From: a virus
Direction: 5' to 3' (one strand)
Virus record (IMG/VR): IMGVR_UViG_3300026478_000297
Location: 1 to 55,368 of that record
Length of the DNA stretch: 55,368 bases
The notes below the pieces were generated by a model, which did not search any database, had not been told where the DNA came from, and saw only the letters and a list, made by a program, of their open reading frames with translations. Positions 15,652-21,837 of this stretch are shown one piece after another (the stretch's first letter is position 1; every line of letters begins with the position of its first letter). A program made the position numbers and the translations under genes.

Positions 15652-15902
15652 TGTCAGTCTACTATCTAGTACACAAGGACACGGGTCGTAGACTGCGCTA
15701 CTATAAGAATCGGGCAGGAGCCCGAATAGCCCAACGTGCTCGTAACTCGCACTTGGGCTTTAAAGATCGTGTAGAACGAGTAGACATAGGCAACTGGGAA
15801 ATGGAACAGTGTAGACTACAGGACGGAACTATAGTAGAAGCAACTTACTGTATAGTAGAAGATACCGTAGATACCATAGACTTCATAGAAGCTGCAGACT
15901 AG
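15648..15902 (+). CDS. Small unknown protein
   Basis: 84 residues from ATG 15648 (or 15651). The N-terminal half is basic and Tyr/Arg-rich (MMSVYYLVHKDTGRRLRYYK), the C-terminal half acidic (YCIVEDTVDTIDFIEAAD). Coupled to the membrane peptide upstream. Function unknown. Confidence 0.7.
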   Translation: MMSVYYLVHKDTGRRLRYYKNRAGARIAQRARNSHLGFKDRVERVDIGNWEMEQCRLQDGTIVEATYCIVEDTVDTIDFIEAAD

Positions 15903-15903
15903 C

Positions 15904-16233
15904 AGGCCCCGCTGCAAGATGTTGTGTGCTTGCGCACAACAACACTGGGTCATGTGCGTATGCGCATACGGGTCAGTAAATGCAGAAAAGTGTGATTTAC
16001 TGATCGGAGGTCTGCGTATAGACATCGCTACAGGGGGTCTAGGGTGCAAGAGAGTGCAGAAAAGTGTGGATTTGTGTGAAAAAGTGTGACCATTTAGCAT
16101 AGCCTCTCTGACCACCGAAGCCAAAAAATCTTTTACCTTTTAGGCAGGATCTCTACCTTGCTCAAACGGCGTGATTCCACCATTATTCTACCACGATCTG
16201 ACCACTCTTGATGGCCGTCCCATGGTGCAGTCA
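15904..16233. other. Gene-free stretch with direct repeats and palindromes
   Basis: This noncoding stretch holds AGGCCCCGCTGC (15904-15915), a GTTGTG...CACAAC hairpin soon after, the perfect palindrome CGTATGCGCATACG (15957-15970), and CAGTAAAT...ATTTACTG flanking the first of two exact copies of TGCAGAAAAGTGTG (15981-15994 and 16055-16068). A third partial copy (GTGTGAAAAAGTGTGA) lies near 16075. The right third has no obvious structure. Candidate regulatory RNA, protein-binding iterons or replication site; none is proven. Confidence 0.55.
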
Positions 16234-16255
16234 TAGGCCCCGCTGCTAAGGATAC
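16234..16255 (+). repeat. AGGCCCCGCTGCTA repeat, copy 2
   Basis: AGGCCCCGCTGCTAAGGATA, identical over 22 bases to the copy at 16474-16495 and shared in shorter form with 15904-15915 and 24278-24292. Confidence 0.8.
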
Positions 16256-16263
16256 ACACACTG

Positions 16264-16269
16264 TAAATA
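16264..16269 (+). promoter_or_regulatory. TAAATA late box, five bases before ATG 16275
   Basis: CTGTAAATA-CTAGT-ATG; the bases after the box also match the T4 late form TAAATACTA. Leaderless geometry. Confidence 0.6.
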
Positions 16270-16274
16270 CTAGT

Positions 16275-16472
16275 ATGCAGAAAGTTAGACTCATCACTGA
16301 ATATCAAGACGGCCGTCCTGTATATACTGTACGCGATTCTTGGAATCTCACTGTCATACAGACCTCTAACTATACACTAGCACGTGGCTTCTTTGAGATG
16401 TGCAGTCGTGGGCACACGGCTCGTACACTGTTCATGATTAGTCGCAGGCCTCGTCGCTACTACTCTAGATAG
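16275..16472 (+). CDS. Small basic unknown protein
   Basis: 65 residues, MQKVRLITEYQDGRPVYTVRD..., with a very basic C-terminus (ISRRPRRYYSR). It lies between two copies of the AGGCCCCGCTGCTA repeat and behind a TAAATA box. A small nucleic-acid-binding role is possible but not shown. Confidence 0.65.
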   Translation: MQKVRLITEYQDGRPVYTVRDSWNLTVIQTSNYTLARGFFEMCSRGHTARTLFMISRRPRRYYSR

Positions 16473-16473
16473 C

Positions 16474-16495
16474 TAGGCCCCGCTGCTAAGGATAC
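16474..16495 (+). repeat. AGGCCCCGCTGCTA repeat, copy 3
   Basis: Exact 22-base repeat of 16234-16255. It directly follows the stop of the 16275 gene and lies 12 bases before the next -35 box. Confidence 0.8.
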
Positions 16496-16507
16496 TATAT
16501 TTTGGAC

Positions 16508-16536
16508 TTGACAGACCTTGTGTGATCACATATAAT
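16508..16536 (+). promoter_or_regulatory. Sigma-70-type promoter before the 16585 gene
   Basis: TTGACA, 17 bases, TATAAT: a perfect consensus. First of the early-region series of promoters. Confidence 0.9.
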
Positions 16537-16584
16537 ATACACATGCGCAAGAAACGTTTGCTTAGCCAAAGTAGAGGAGAACCC

Positions 16585-16884
16585 ATGACACTTCCAGATG
16601 AACGATACCGTGCGGTCAGGATGGCCGAACGATTCATGCAGGATTTGCTGGATCCACGTAAGACTCCTAGAGTGCCCAAGACTATACGTGCCCAGGCTCG
16701 CAGTGTACTACGTCATTATCCCTCAACGTATGATCTAGATCGTGCAGCACAGGCAAGTCCTGAGATCTTTACTAAGCAGCTAGATCCTCTCTACAAGATG
16801 GTCAAGCAGCATGACATGAGGGATCGCATGACTGAAGAAGTAGAAGAAGATCTACGCGAAGCCCGGAACACGGGACTTATATAA
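16585..16884 (+). CDS. BPSL0761-like small protein
   Basis: 99 residues from ATG 16585, with AGGAGA seven bases before; an upstream in-frame ATG at 16543 would lie at the expected transcription start. MTLPDERYRAVRMAERFMQD, TPRVPKTIRAQARSVLRHYP (about 31-50) and a charged C-terminus match a small proteobacterial family I know as BPSL0761, of unknown function. Finding it here suggests a proteobacterial host. Confidence 0.75.
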   Translation: MTLPDERYRAVRMAERFMQDLLDPRKTPRVPKTIRAQARSVLRHYPSTYDLDRAAQASPEIFTKQLDPLYKMVKQHDMRDRMTEEVEEDLREARNTGLI

Positions 16885-16914
16885 ACAGCAGCTACAGCAG
16901 CAGAGTTTTCCGGG

Positions 16915-16991
16915 GGGCCTATAGCTCAGACGGTTAGAGCAGTGGACTCATAATCCATTGGTCCTTGGTTCGAATCCAAGTGGGCCCACCA
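16915..16991 (+). tRNA. tRNA-Ile2 or tRNA-Met, anticodon CAU
   Basis: 77 bases with encoded CCA. The acceptor stem is GGGCCTA/TGGGCCC (one wobble), D-arm GCTC...GAGC, anticodon stem GTGGA/TCCAT with loop CTCATAA (anticodon 16949-16951), T-arm CTTGG-TTCGAAT-CCAAG. The GACTCATAATCC and TTGGTC stretch resembles bacterial tRNA-Ile(CAU), whose C34 is lysidinylated by host TilS to read AUA. Ile is therefore more likely than elongator Met. Confidence 0.93.
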
Positions 16992-17020
16992 TCACAACAA
17001 CAGCAGCTACAGCAGCAACT

Positions 17021-17167
17021 ATGAAGAGATCTCCTAATCCCATGGACCCCCTAGACGATGTCAAACGTTGGTTCGCGGAGTTGTGGCCCGTGCAGCAGTG
17101 TGCGGTCATCGTGGGAGTTCTAGCTGCGCTCGCTGTACTAGTTGCCTGGGCCCTGCGAGGACCTTGA
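17021..17167 (+). CDS. 48-residue membrane protein
   Basis: MKRSPNPMDPLDDVKRWFAE, then one strong membrane helix (about 27-44, VIVGVLAALAVLVAWAL) and a short tail. Start 17021 lies 29 bases after the tRNA; ATG 17042 is an alternative. The stop abuts the 34-base hairpin element. Function unknown. Confidence 0.6.
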   Translation: MKRSPNPMDPLDDVKRWFAELWPVQQCAVIVGVLAALAVLVAWALRGP

Positions 17168-17201
17168 CCCCGAGGCTGCATGTGCTGCGAATTGACCGGG
17201 G
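17168..17201 (+). repeat. 34-base hairpin element, copy 1
   Basis: Begins CCCCGA and ends GCGAATTGACCGGGG. CCCCG and CGGGG pair, extended here to GACCCCG/CGGGGTC (17166-17203). It has the same length and ends as 25015-25048 and, like that copy, sits at the stop codon of a gene. No U-run follows. Confidence 0.65.
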
Positions 17202-17255
17202 TCATGGGTCGAGGTATGCGCAGCACGTGAGCTAGCTCCGGGGAATCTCCTAGAC

Positions 17256-17276
17256 TGTGGATAACCCTGTGGATAA
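17256..17276 (-). promoter_or_regulatory. Two perfect DnaA boxes
   Basis: TGTGGATAA at 17256-17264 and again at 17268-17276, i.e. two TTATCCACA boxes on the minus strand 12 bases apart, next to a T/A-rich run (CTTTTTTTAAA). This gap (17168-17304) has no gene. Candidate DnaA-binding site, origin or regulatory. Confidence 0.65.
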
Positions 17277-17304
17277 CTTTTTTTAAACGAGTTGGCGATT
17301 TTGG

Positions 17305-17333
17305 TTGACAGATTGGGCTAGGGGTGCTATACT
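17305..17333 (+). promoter_or_regulatory. Sigma-70-type promoter before the 17358 gene
   Basis: TTGACA, 17 bases, TGC-TATACT. Then AAGGAGCGAGCA and ATG 17358. Confidence 0.88.
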
Positions 17334-17357
17334 ATATGCATAATGAAGGAGCGAGCA

Positions 17358-17678
17358 ATGCGGGCCAAACGTACAGACCGGAATCACATCGTATACGAGC
17401 TGCAGGTACCTGCGGGCAACTACATCGGCGTTACAGCTAAGACTGAGACTACTATTAATAAGAGTGTACGTGCTCGCGCTGCCAAGCACTTCTATCGTGC
17501 CCATTCAGAGAACAAAGATTGGGCCCTGTGCTGCGCTCTGCGAGATGTCGCGAGCAAGGATGACATCACTATCATAGTACATGCTGTGATCCGAGGCAAA
17601 GCTGCGGCACATAAAGAAGAGGTACGCATCCGGCGCGAAATTAAGCCCACGCTCAACACAGATGTGCGCGGCGACTAA
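17358..17678 (+). CDS. GIY-YIG-like small nuclease candidate
   Basis: 106 residues from ATG 17358, set by AAGGAGCG. NHIVYELQVPAGNYIGVTA (about 8-26) resembles the first two strands of GIY-YIG nucleases (VYE...YIG), R42 region SVRARAAKHF fits the conserved Arg helix, and EEVRIRREIKPTLNTD near the end fits the catalytic-Glu and PxLN region. The first motif is VYE rather than GIY, so activity is uncertain. Confidence 0.65.
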   Translation: MRAKRTDRNHIVYELQVPAGNYIGVTAKTETTINKSVRARAAKHFYRAHSENKDWALCCALRDVASKDDITIIVHAVIRGKAAAHKEEVRIRREIKPTLNTDVRGD

Positions 17679-17685
17679 AAAACGG

Positions 17686-17713
17686 TTGACATTTTGGCTA
17701 GAGAGTGTATAAT
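17686..17713 (+). promoter_or_regulatory. Sigma-70-type promoter before the 17741 gene
   Basis: TTGACA, 16 bases, TATAAT, followed by ACACACA and AAGGAGCG. Confidence 0.85.
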
Positions 17714-17740
17714 ACACACATGTTTAACAAGGAGCGCGAT

Positions 17741-18043
17741 ATGCTAACACTTACAGCACAGCACAACGAAGACGGCATGTTAACACGTGAATACGACTGC
17801 GACTTTACAGTTACTACAGCTGGTGACGGCTTGTGGGGCTGTGAAGCAGGCAGACAAGTGCGTGTGACTGCGATTAGTGTAACAGAAGAAGATGACTATA
17901 AGAGCATTTATGTTACACACAACAGCACGTGGGACATTTACACAGACACAGCGTTTGAAGATGCTATTAGCACAGCACTAGGCTACGAAGTGCGTTTTAC
18001 AGAGCAAGGCATGCAAGAAGACGAGCTTGCTAGCATGGAATAA
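17741..18043 (+). CDS. Small acidic unknown protein
   Basis: 100 residues from ATG 17741 behind AAGGAGCG. MLTLTAQHNEDGMLTREYDC then strands rich in T and V, with an acidic C-terminus (QEDELASME). Beta-structured appearance. No family recognised. Confidence 0.75.
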   Translation: MLTLTAQHNEDGMLTREYDCDFTVTTAGDGLWGCEAGRQVRVTAISVTEEDDYKSIYVTHNSTWDIYTDTAFEDAISTALGYEVRFTEQGMQEDELASME

Positions 18044-18052
18044 GCTAACAGC

Positions 18053-18086
18053 AGCAGAGGGGTTGACAAGGTGCAGCTCCTCTGCT
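18053..18086. repeat. Inverted repeat around the -35 box of the 18118 promoter
   Basis: AGCAGAGG (18053-18060) and CCTCTGCT (18079-18086) flank TTGACA. It could be an operator or the terminator stem of the upstream transcript. Confidence 0.5.
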
Positions 18087-18091
18087 ATAAT
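18063..18091 (+). promoter_or_regulatory. Sigma-70-type promoter before the 18118 gene
   Basis: TTGACA, 17 bases, TATAAT. The -35 lies inside an inverted repeat. Confidence 0.9.
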
Positions 18092-18117
18092 ACACACTTA
18101 ACACACAGGAGCGAACT

Positions 18118-18555
18118 ATGGGTACACGTTGTCTTACTTTTGTCTACGATGGCGACATTACTGAGGGTGCCATCATCAATCTCTATCGCCAGTACGACGG
18201 CTACCCCAGCGGGCACGGTGCTGAGCTAGCACGTTTCCTCACACAGGGTACACTAGTCAACGGCCTACGTGGTGAAGATCGTGTGGTGTTCAACGGTATG
18301 GGCTGTTTGGCTGCGCAACTGGTCGCACACTTCAAAGATGGCCCCGGGCAGTTCTATCTCTACCCCGTGACTGCTGCAGACTGCGGCCAGGACTATGAGT
18401 ATCACGTCTACGAGCGCGATAACATCATACACGTACAGGTCCGCGATCGTGGCTGCAACATGTTTGGGCTCACCATGAGCGAGACCAATGCTGCGTTGTT
18501 CGATGGGCCCATTGGTCGCTTCTACGAGTACTGCGAGGATAGGCAAGCAGCATAA
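18118..18555 (+). CDS. Conserved phage/bacterial protein of unknown function
   Basis: 145 residues: MGTRCLTFVYDGDI, then LYRQYDGYPSGHGAELARFL (about 22-41), a block I recall in many uncharacterised phage and bacterial proteins. Several aromatic and Cys residues in the C-terminal half (YHVYERDN..., YCEDRQAA). Start follows GGAGCGAACT. Flanked by its own promoter and terminator, so it is a one-gene unit. Confidence 0.8.
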   Translation: MGTRCLTFVYDGDITEGAIINLYRQYDGYPSGHGAELARFLTQGTLVNGLRGEDRVVFNGMGCLAAQLVAHFKDGPGQFYLYPVTAADCGQDYEYHVYERDNIIHVQVRDRGCNMFGLTMSETNAALFDGPIGRFYEYCEDRQAA

Positions 18556-18579
18556 CCCTTTGGACTCTAAGGGTTTTTT
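18554..18579 (+). terminator. Intrinsic terminator after the 18118 gene
   Basis: AACCCTT (18554-18560), 8-base loop, AAGGGTT (18569-18575) running into TTTTTT. It overlaps the stop codon region and lies just before the next promoter. Confidence 0.85.
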
Positions 18580-18585
18580 CTGGGG

Positions 18586-18614
18586 TTGACAGGGTACCCA
18601 AAACCCTGTATAAT
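18586..18614 (+). promoter_or_regulatory. Sigma-70-type promoter with palindromic spacer (18647 gene)
   Basis: TTGACA, 17 bases, TATAAT. ACAGGGT (18589-18595) and ACCCTGT (18603-18609) form a perfect 7-bp inverted repeat that shares bases with both hexamers. Candidate operator. Confidence 0.88.
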
Positions 18615-18646
18615 ACAGACTTGTTTAACACACACAGGAGCGCAAA

Positions 18647-19000
18647 ATGGAAGCAACGCAACGCGAGTATTTCGTACGTCGTCTCAACGAGATCGCACGT
18701 GAAAAGGTGCAGGCTAAAGCAGTAGAACTGTTTGGGCCCACAGGCCGTCCTCAGCAACCCACGTGGGGCATGGTCTTTGAAGGCATCCGTTCCGGAGAGA
18801 TTACCCTTAAAGAAGACAAGGTGGACTACACGGGTCCTTACCTTAACCCCAGCGATGTAGTGTGGCCTGCTATGGAAGCCAAAAAGGCAGAGCTGGAAGA
18901 CTACCGCAAGACTGTAGAGCGCGAGCGTCAGAGTGCCGAAGATCGTGCTATGCTAGACGCAGACGCACAGAAAGCCCTTGATGCTTTCCAGGGTATTTAA
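18647..19000 (+). CDS. Unknown helical phage protein
   Basis: 117 residues, start behind GGAGCGCAAA. Charged and mostly helical, with a predicted coiled-coil-like C-terminal half (KKAELEDYRKTVERERQSAE). Contains PTWGMVFEGIRSGEITL. It lies between two promoters that share a palindromic spacer. Function unknown. Confidence 0.75.
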   Translation: MEATQREYFVRRLNEIAREKVQAKAVELFGPTGRPQQPTWGMVFEGIRSGEITLKEDKVDYTGPYLNPSDVVWPAMEAKKAELEDYRKTVERERQSAEDRAMLDADAQKALDAFQGI

Positions 19001-19008
19001 CAAATAGG

Positions 19009-19037
19009 TTGACAGGGCCTTCGGGCCCTGTTATAAT
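19009..19037 (+). promoter_or_regulatory. Sigma-70-type promoter with UUCG hairpin in the spacer (AAA ATPase gene)
   Basis: TTGACA, 17 bases, TATAAT. ACAGGGCC-TTCG-GGCCCTGT (19012-19031) is a perfect 8-bp stem with a TTCG loop, exactly filling the space between the boxes. Same ACAGGG...CCCTGT core as the promoter at 18586-18614. Confidence 0.9.
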
Positions 19038-19068
19038 ACGATTTTAAACAACATAGGAGCGAAGACTT

Positions 19069-20139
19069 ATGCCAGCAATCATCGAGATGCGCGAAGGTAC
19101 CTATAAGATCCGTGGCGCTGAAGTGTCCATGGCGGGTAACCGTTTCGAGCTCGTGGAACAATACAAAGAAGGCGCCAATGGCGGTTATGTTACTGTTGCG
19201 GGTGGCTCAGTATACCCAAAGAATGCTGGTATTCCAGATCGTTCAATCCGCATCCGTTGTGCATCAGCACAAAGCTACGTGGTAGTCTCTGGGGCAGTGC
19301 CTGCTACGCCCGCAGGTGACAAGAGCCTAGAGCAGATCAAGGTTTCGGATGAAGTAGTCGCACACGAGACTGATGAGCAGATCGTAGAGCGACTGCGTGG
19401 CCGCTTCCAAGTACTCAAGGACATGACCAAAGCAGTCAAAGAGGGCACCGTGCGAGCTATGATCGTCACTGGCCCTCCAGGTGTGGGCAAGAGCTTTGGT
19501 GTCGAAGAAGTACTGTCGCGAGACGATCTCTTTGATACCCTGGGCAATCGCAAGCCCAAATACGAGATCGTCAAGGGTGCTATGAGTGCCGTGGGTCTGT
19601 ACAGCAAGCTCTATCACTACAGCGAAAAAGGCAACGTTATCGTGTTCGATGACTGCGACTCTGTGCTGTTAGATGATCTTAGCCTTAACATCTTGAAGGC
19701 TGCTCTGGATAGCTCTAAGAAGCGTACTATCTCGTGGAACACTGACAGCCGTATCCTGCGCTCTGAGGGAGTGCCGGACAAGTTTGAGTTCAAGGCAGGT
19801 GCTATCTTTATCACTAACATCAAGTTTGAGAATGTGCGTTCTAAGAAACTGCAGGATCACTTGGCGGCTTTGGAGTCACGCTGTCACTACATCGATCTCC
19901 AAATGGATACAGATCGTGAAAAGGTGCTTCGTATCAAGCAGATCGTCACTGACGGCATGTTGGATACCTATGAGTTCGAGGATGTACAACGCGATGAAGT
20001 CGTAGACTACATCATCGAGAATCGCGGCAAGATGCGTGAGCTGAGCCTGCGTACGGTGCTCAAAGTCGCAGACCTGCGCAAGAGCTTTCCTACTAACTGG
20101 CAGAGCATGGCTGAAGTCACTGTCATGAAGCGAGGTTAA
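19069..20139 (+). CDS. AAA-type ATPase
   Basis: 356 residues. The N-terminal about 95 residues are a separate beta-rich region; the ATPase core follows. Walker A is GPPGVGKS (135-142), Walker B VIVFDDCD (about 187-194), then the sensor/arginine-type region SGAIFITNIKFENV. It resembles AAA ATPases of T4-like marine phages with no known role. It may remodel a protein complex or load a partner onto DNA. Strong own promoter with palindromic spacer. The next gene starts two bases after its stop. Confidence 0.88.
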   Translation: MPAIIEMREGTYKIRGAEVSMAGNRFELVEQYKEGANGGYVTVAGGSVYPKNAGIPDRSIRIRCASAQSYVVVSGAVPATPAGDKSLEQIKVSDEVVAHETDEQIVERLRGRFQVLKDMTKAVKEGTVRAMIVTGPPGVGKSFGVEEVLSRDDLFDTLGNRKPKYEIVKGAMSAVGLYSKLYHYSEKGNVIVFDDCDSVLLDDLSLNILKAALDSSKKRTISWNTDSRILRSEGVPDKFEFKAGAIFITNIKFENVRSKKLQDHLAALESRCHYIDLQMDTDREKVLRIKQIVTDGMLDTYEFEDVQRDEVVDYIIENRGKMRELSLRTVLKVADLRKSFPTNWQSMAEVTVMKRG

Positions 20140-20140
20140 C

Positions 20141-20380
20141 ATGGAATGGACACCCAAAACATGTCAATGGATTGGGCCCGACAAGGACCCAGTCCGTGAC
20201 ACAGATCTGTTCACTTGCCTGAGTGCCGTGATGCCAGGCAAGAGCTACTGCGCAGAGCACTACTCAAGGGTCTACATGGGTGGTACAGCTCTGCGTCGCA
20301 AGCGCCAGAACAAGAAGGAGCTCGAAGCTGAGCTGGCTAAAATAATGTGTAAGGATGAAGATCATGAACACTCTGTTTAA
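20141..20380 (+). CDS. GcrA-like zinc-motif protein
   Basis: 79 residues. CQWIGP (8-13), C26 and SYCAEHYSRVYMGG (about 35-48) resemble the C-terminal metal-binding motif of GcrA-type regulators (C...C...YCxxH). In Alphaproteobacteria GcrA works with sigma-70 at methylated promoters; here only the zinc part is recognisable, so a transcription role is inference. Directly follows the AAA ATPase gene. Confidence 0.7.
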   Translation: MEWTPKTCQWIGPDKDPVRDTDLFTCLSAVMPGKSYCAEHYSRVYMGGTALRRKRQNKKELEAELAKIMCKDEDHEHSV

Positions 20381-20558
20381 ACTCGTAGGGCTTCTAGCTC
20401 TGATTATATTCTTTATCGCGATTGGTCCACTGGCCGTTATTTGGGCGTGGAACACGCTGTTTGGTGCTACGCATGAGATCCCGTTCACCTTTTGGACGTG
20501 GTTGGCCGCTGCTATTTTGATGGCAGTGCCCCAGGTGCGTGTTAAAACGGCAAAATAA
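20364..20558 (+). CDS. Small membrane protein
   Basis: 64 residues from ATG 20364 (alternative 20355), with AAGG upstream, overlapping the previous gene by 17 bases. Two hydrophobic segments: LFKLVGLLALIIFFIAIGPL (about 3-29) and FTFWTWLAAAILMAV (about 41-56). Function unknown. Confidence 0.7.
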   Translation: MNTLFKLVGLLALIIFFIAIGPLAVIWAWNTLFGATHEIPFTFWTWLAAAILMAVPQVRVKTAK

Positions 20559-20562
20559 GCCA

Positions 20563-20590
20563 TTGACCTTTGCGGTAAGGTTGTTGTAAT
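20563..20590 (+). promoter_or_regulatory. Weak promoter before the 20646 gene
   Basis: TTGACC, 16 bases, TGTAAT. Poorer than the other early promoters but in the equivalent place, with AAAGGAAAAGG before ATG 20646. Confidence 0.5.
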
Positions 20591-20645
20591 ATAAAGGTAC
20601 GCTGTTGAACTACAGCTATATTAACTTTAAAGGAAAAGGCAAACT

Positions 20646-20918
20646 ATGAAGTTCATCAACAAAGATACGAAGACCTACAAGGTTTTCAATGCACTCTACA
20701 ATGGTGCTGCTCTAACCCAAAGCCAAGCTGAGAAGCGTTTTGGCGTGGGTAACCTGGCTGCAGAAGCAAGCCGTATTCGTCAGCATGGTTATGCTGTTTA
20801 CGCTAACAGCCGTACAGCTGGTAATGGCGTGACTGTTACCGAATACGTCATGGGCAAGCCAAGCCGTGAGATCGTTGCTCTTGGCTACAAGGCTAAGGCT
20901 CTAGGCATTACGCTCTAA
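20646..20918 (+). CDS. Helix-turn-helix-like phage protein
   Basis: 90 residues. YKVFNALYNGAALTQSQAEKRFGVGNLAAEASRIRQHG (about 12-49) reads as a winged-helix-type DNA-binding unit, followed by a beta hairpin (VYANSRTAGNGVTVTEYVMG). I recall this family in T4-like marine phages. Could be an abundant DNA-binding or regulatory protein; it has a strong ribosome site and a terminator downstream. Confidence 0.75.
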   Translation: MKFINKDTKTYKVFNALYNGAALTQSQAEKRFGVGNLAAEASRIRQHGYAVYANSRTAGNGVTVTEYVMGKPSREIVALGYKAKALGITL

Positions 20919-20942
20919 GAGCTTATCGGTTCAAAATCCAAG

Positions 20943-20957
20943 CCGATTCGCTCCCGG
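20943..20957 (+). repeat. CCGATTCGCTCCCGG element, copy 1
   Basis: 15 bases identical to 28249-28263. Both copies lie shortly after the stop codon of a small basic protein gene, upstream of GGGCGGGT and a terminator. The gap 20919-21070 otherwise holds no gene. Confidence 0.65.
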
Positions 20958-20970
20958 GGCGGGTTTTGGG

Positions 20971-20998
20971 AAGGGTCCTTTAGGGGCCCTTTCTTTTT
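20971..20998 (+). terminator. Intrinsic terminator after the 20646 gene
   Basis: AAGGG(TCC) TTTA (GGGG)CCCTT then TTCTTTTT: GC stem with U-rich tail. Confidence 0.7.
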
Positions 20999-21004
20999 GG
21001 CCCT

Positions 21005-21024
21005 GTGTTGCATAAAAGCCACAC
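21005..21024 (+). repeat. GTGTTGCATAAAAGCCACAC hairpin remnant
   Basis: Differs by one base from the terminator stem at 25379-25398 (GTGTGGC...GCCACAC); it lacks the U-run, so it looks like a decayed copy. Confidence 0.5.
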
Positions 21025-21041
21025 CTCGCCGGCACTCCCGC

Positions 21042-21068
21042 CTGTTGCAAAAATACAACAGTTTTTTT
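21042..21068 (+). terminator. Intrinsic terminator before the 21130 gene promoter
   Basis: CTGTTG (21042-21047), AT loop, CAACAG (21056-21061), seven Ts. It insulates the promoter that begins at 21071. The 19-base core recurs in reverse at 30338-30356. Confidence 0.8.
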
Positions 21069-21070
21069 GG

Positions 21071-21099
21071 TTGACAGCCCTGAGTAAATACCGTATAAT
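21071..21099 (+). promoter_or_regulatory. Sigma-70-type promoter before the 21130 gene
   Basis: TTGACA, 17 bases, TATAAT, directly after a terminator. Confidence 0.9.
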
Positions 21100-21129
21100 A
21101 GAGGCATAGTTAGGACATAGGAGCGAGCT

Positions 21130-21765
21130 ATGCAGTTTACAGCAGATCAAGTTTGGGGTGCCGCAGCCGCTGCCCAACGCATCAACGGTGAGTACCTCAA
21201 AGAGGACAAAGGCCGTTACACTGACGAAGGCTACGTAGTTGATAAACGAGCCAACAAAGCTATGGTCAAGCAATGGCTCCGCGAGGGCGATTTCAGCCAG
21301 ATCACTGAGGCCGATTATGCTGCTGGCCGCAGCGCCCGGGATCACTTCAAATCCTACACACTGTTGGCGCTCACAGGTAAGATGAACGATTTCCAAACCA
21401 CGGCTATGAAGATCGCTGCTATGGAAGAGTTCACAGGTAAAAACATGTACGAGTTCGCTGTTATCAGCTGCCTACCCAGCGTGGCTGTGCGCGATCAGGC
21501 CCGTACGGAACTCAAGCGAGAGATCTATGCCTCTGAGCAGCTCAAGGCTGCTGTAGGTGATACCATCGTCGGGGAGATCACTGTGGTCAGCGCAAGGTAT
21601 AACCCTAACTTCGACAAGTATCGCGTCAACGCCCGTATGGGTGAGAGCTTCGTGGACTTCTGGTTCGGCAAAGCCCTTGAGGGCAGTGTGCGGGTCAAGG
21701 CCAAGGTCAAGGCACTCCGTGGCGATAATACAACACAACTGAACTACGTCAAAATAGTTGGTTGA
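21130..21765 (+). CDS. Unknown phage protein
   Basis: 211 residues, start behind AGGAGCGAGCT. Residues 1-110 are mostly helical; 140-211 look like a small beta-barrel (VGDTIVGEITVVSARYNPNFDKYRV..., VRVKAKVKAL) of OB-fold type. The second half could bind nucleic acid, but that is inference. It stands just before the MoxR gene with a separate promoter in between. Confidence 0.75.
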   Translation: MQFTADQVWGAAAAAQRINGEYLKEDKGRYTDEGYVVDKRANKAMVKQWLREGDFSQITEADYAAGRSARDHFKSYTLLALTGKMNDFQTTAMKIAAMEEFTGKNMYEFAVISCLPSVAVRDQARTELKREIYASEQLKAAVGDTIVGEITVVSARYNPNFDKYRVNARMGESFVDFWFGKALEGSVRVKAKVKALRGDNTTQLNYVKIVG

Positions 21766-21790
21766 CAAAGAGCTCACTTGGTGCTACAAT
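21762..21790 (+). promoter_or_regulatory. Sigma-70-type promoter before the MoxR gene
   Basis: TTGACA, 17 bases, TACAAT. The -35 overlaps the stop region of the preceding gene; GAGAAAGAAAGG precedes ATG 21838. Confidence 0.82.
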
Positions 21791-21837
21791 AATGATACTG
21801 AGAGAGCGTTTTTAACCCTGAGAAAGAAAGGTCTAGT

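Noticed and set aside
15816-16124. 102-residue minus-strand frame across the repeat-rich gap
   Set aside because: It translates iterons and palindromes, has an odd Cys/Tyr-rich end, and no promoter or ribosome site.
15904-16495. CRISPR array from the repeated AGGCCCCGCTGCTA units
   Set aside because: Spacing is irregular (240 bases or more), genes lie between copies, and no cas genes are present.
16915-16991. Initiator tRNA-fMet
   Set aside because: It lacks the three G-C pairs of the initiator anticodon stem (stem is GTGGA/TCCAT) and has a paired acceptor end; it resembles tRNA-Ile(CAU).
16958-17020. Upstream extension of the 48-residue membrane protein
   Set aside because: Would start inside the tRNA gene.
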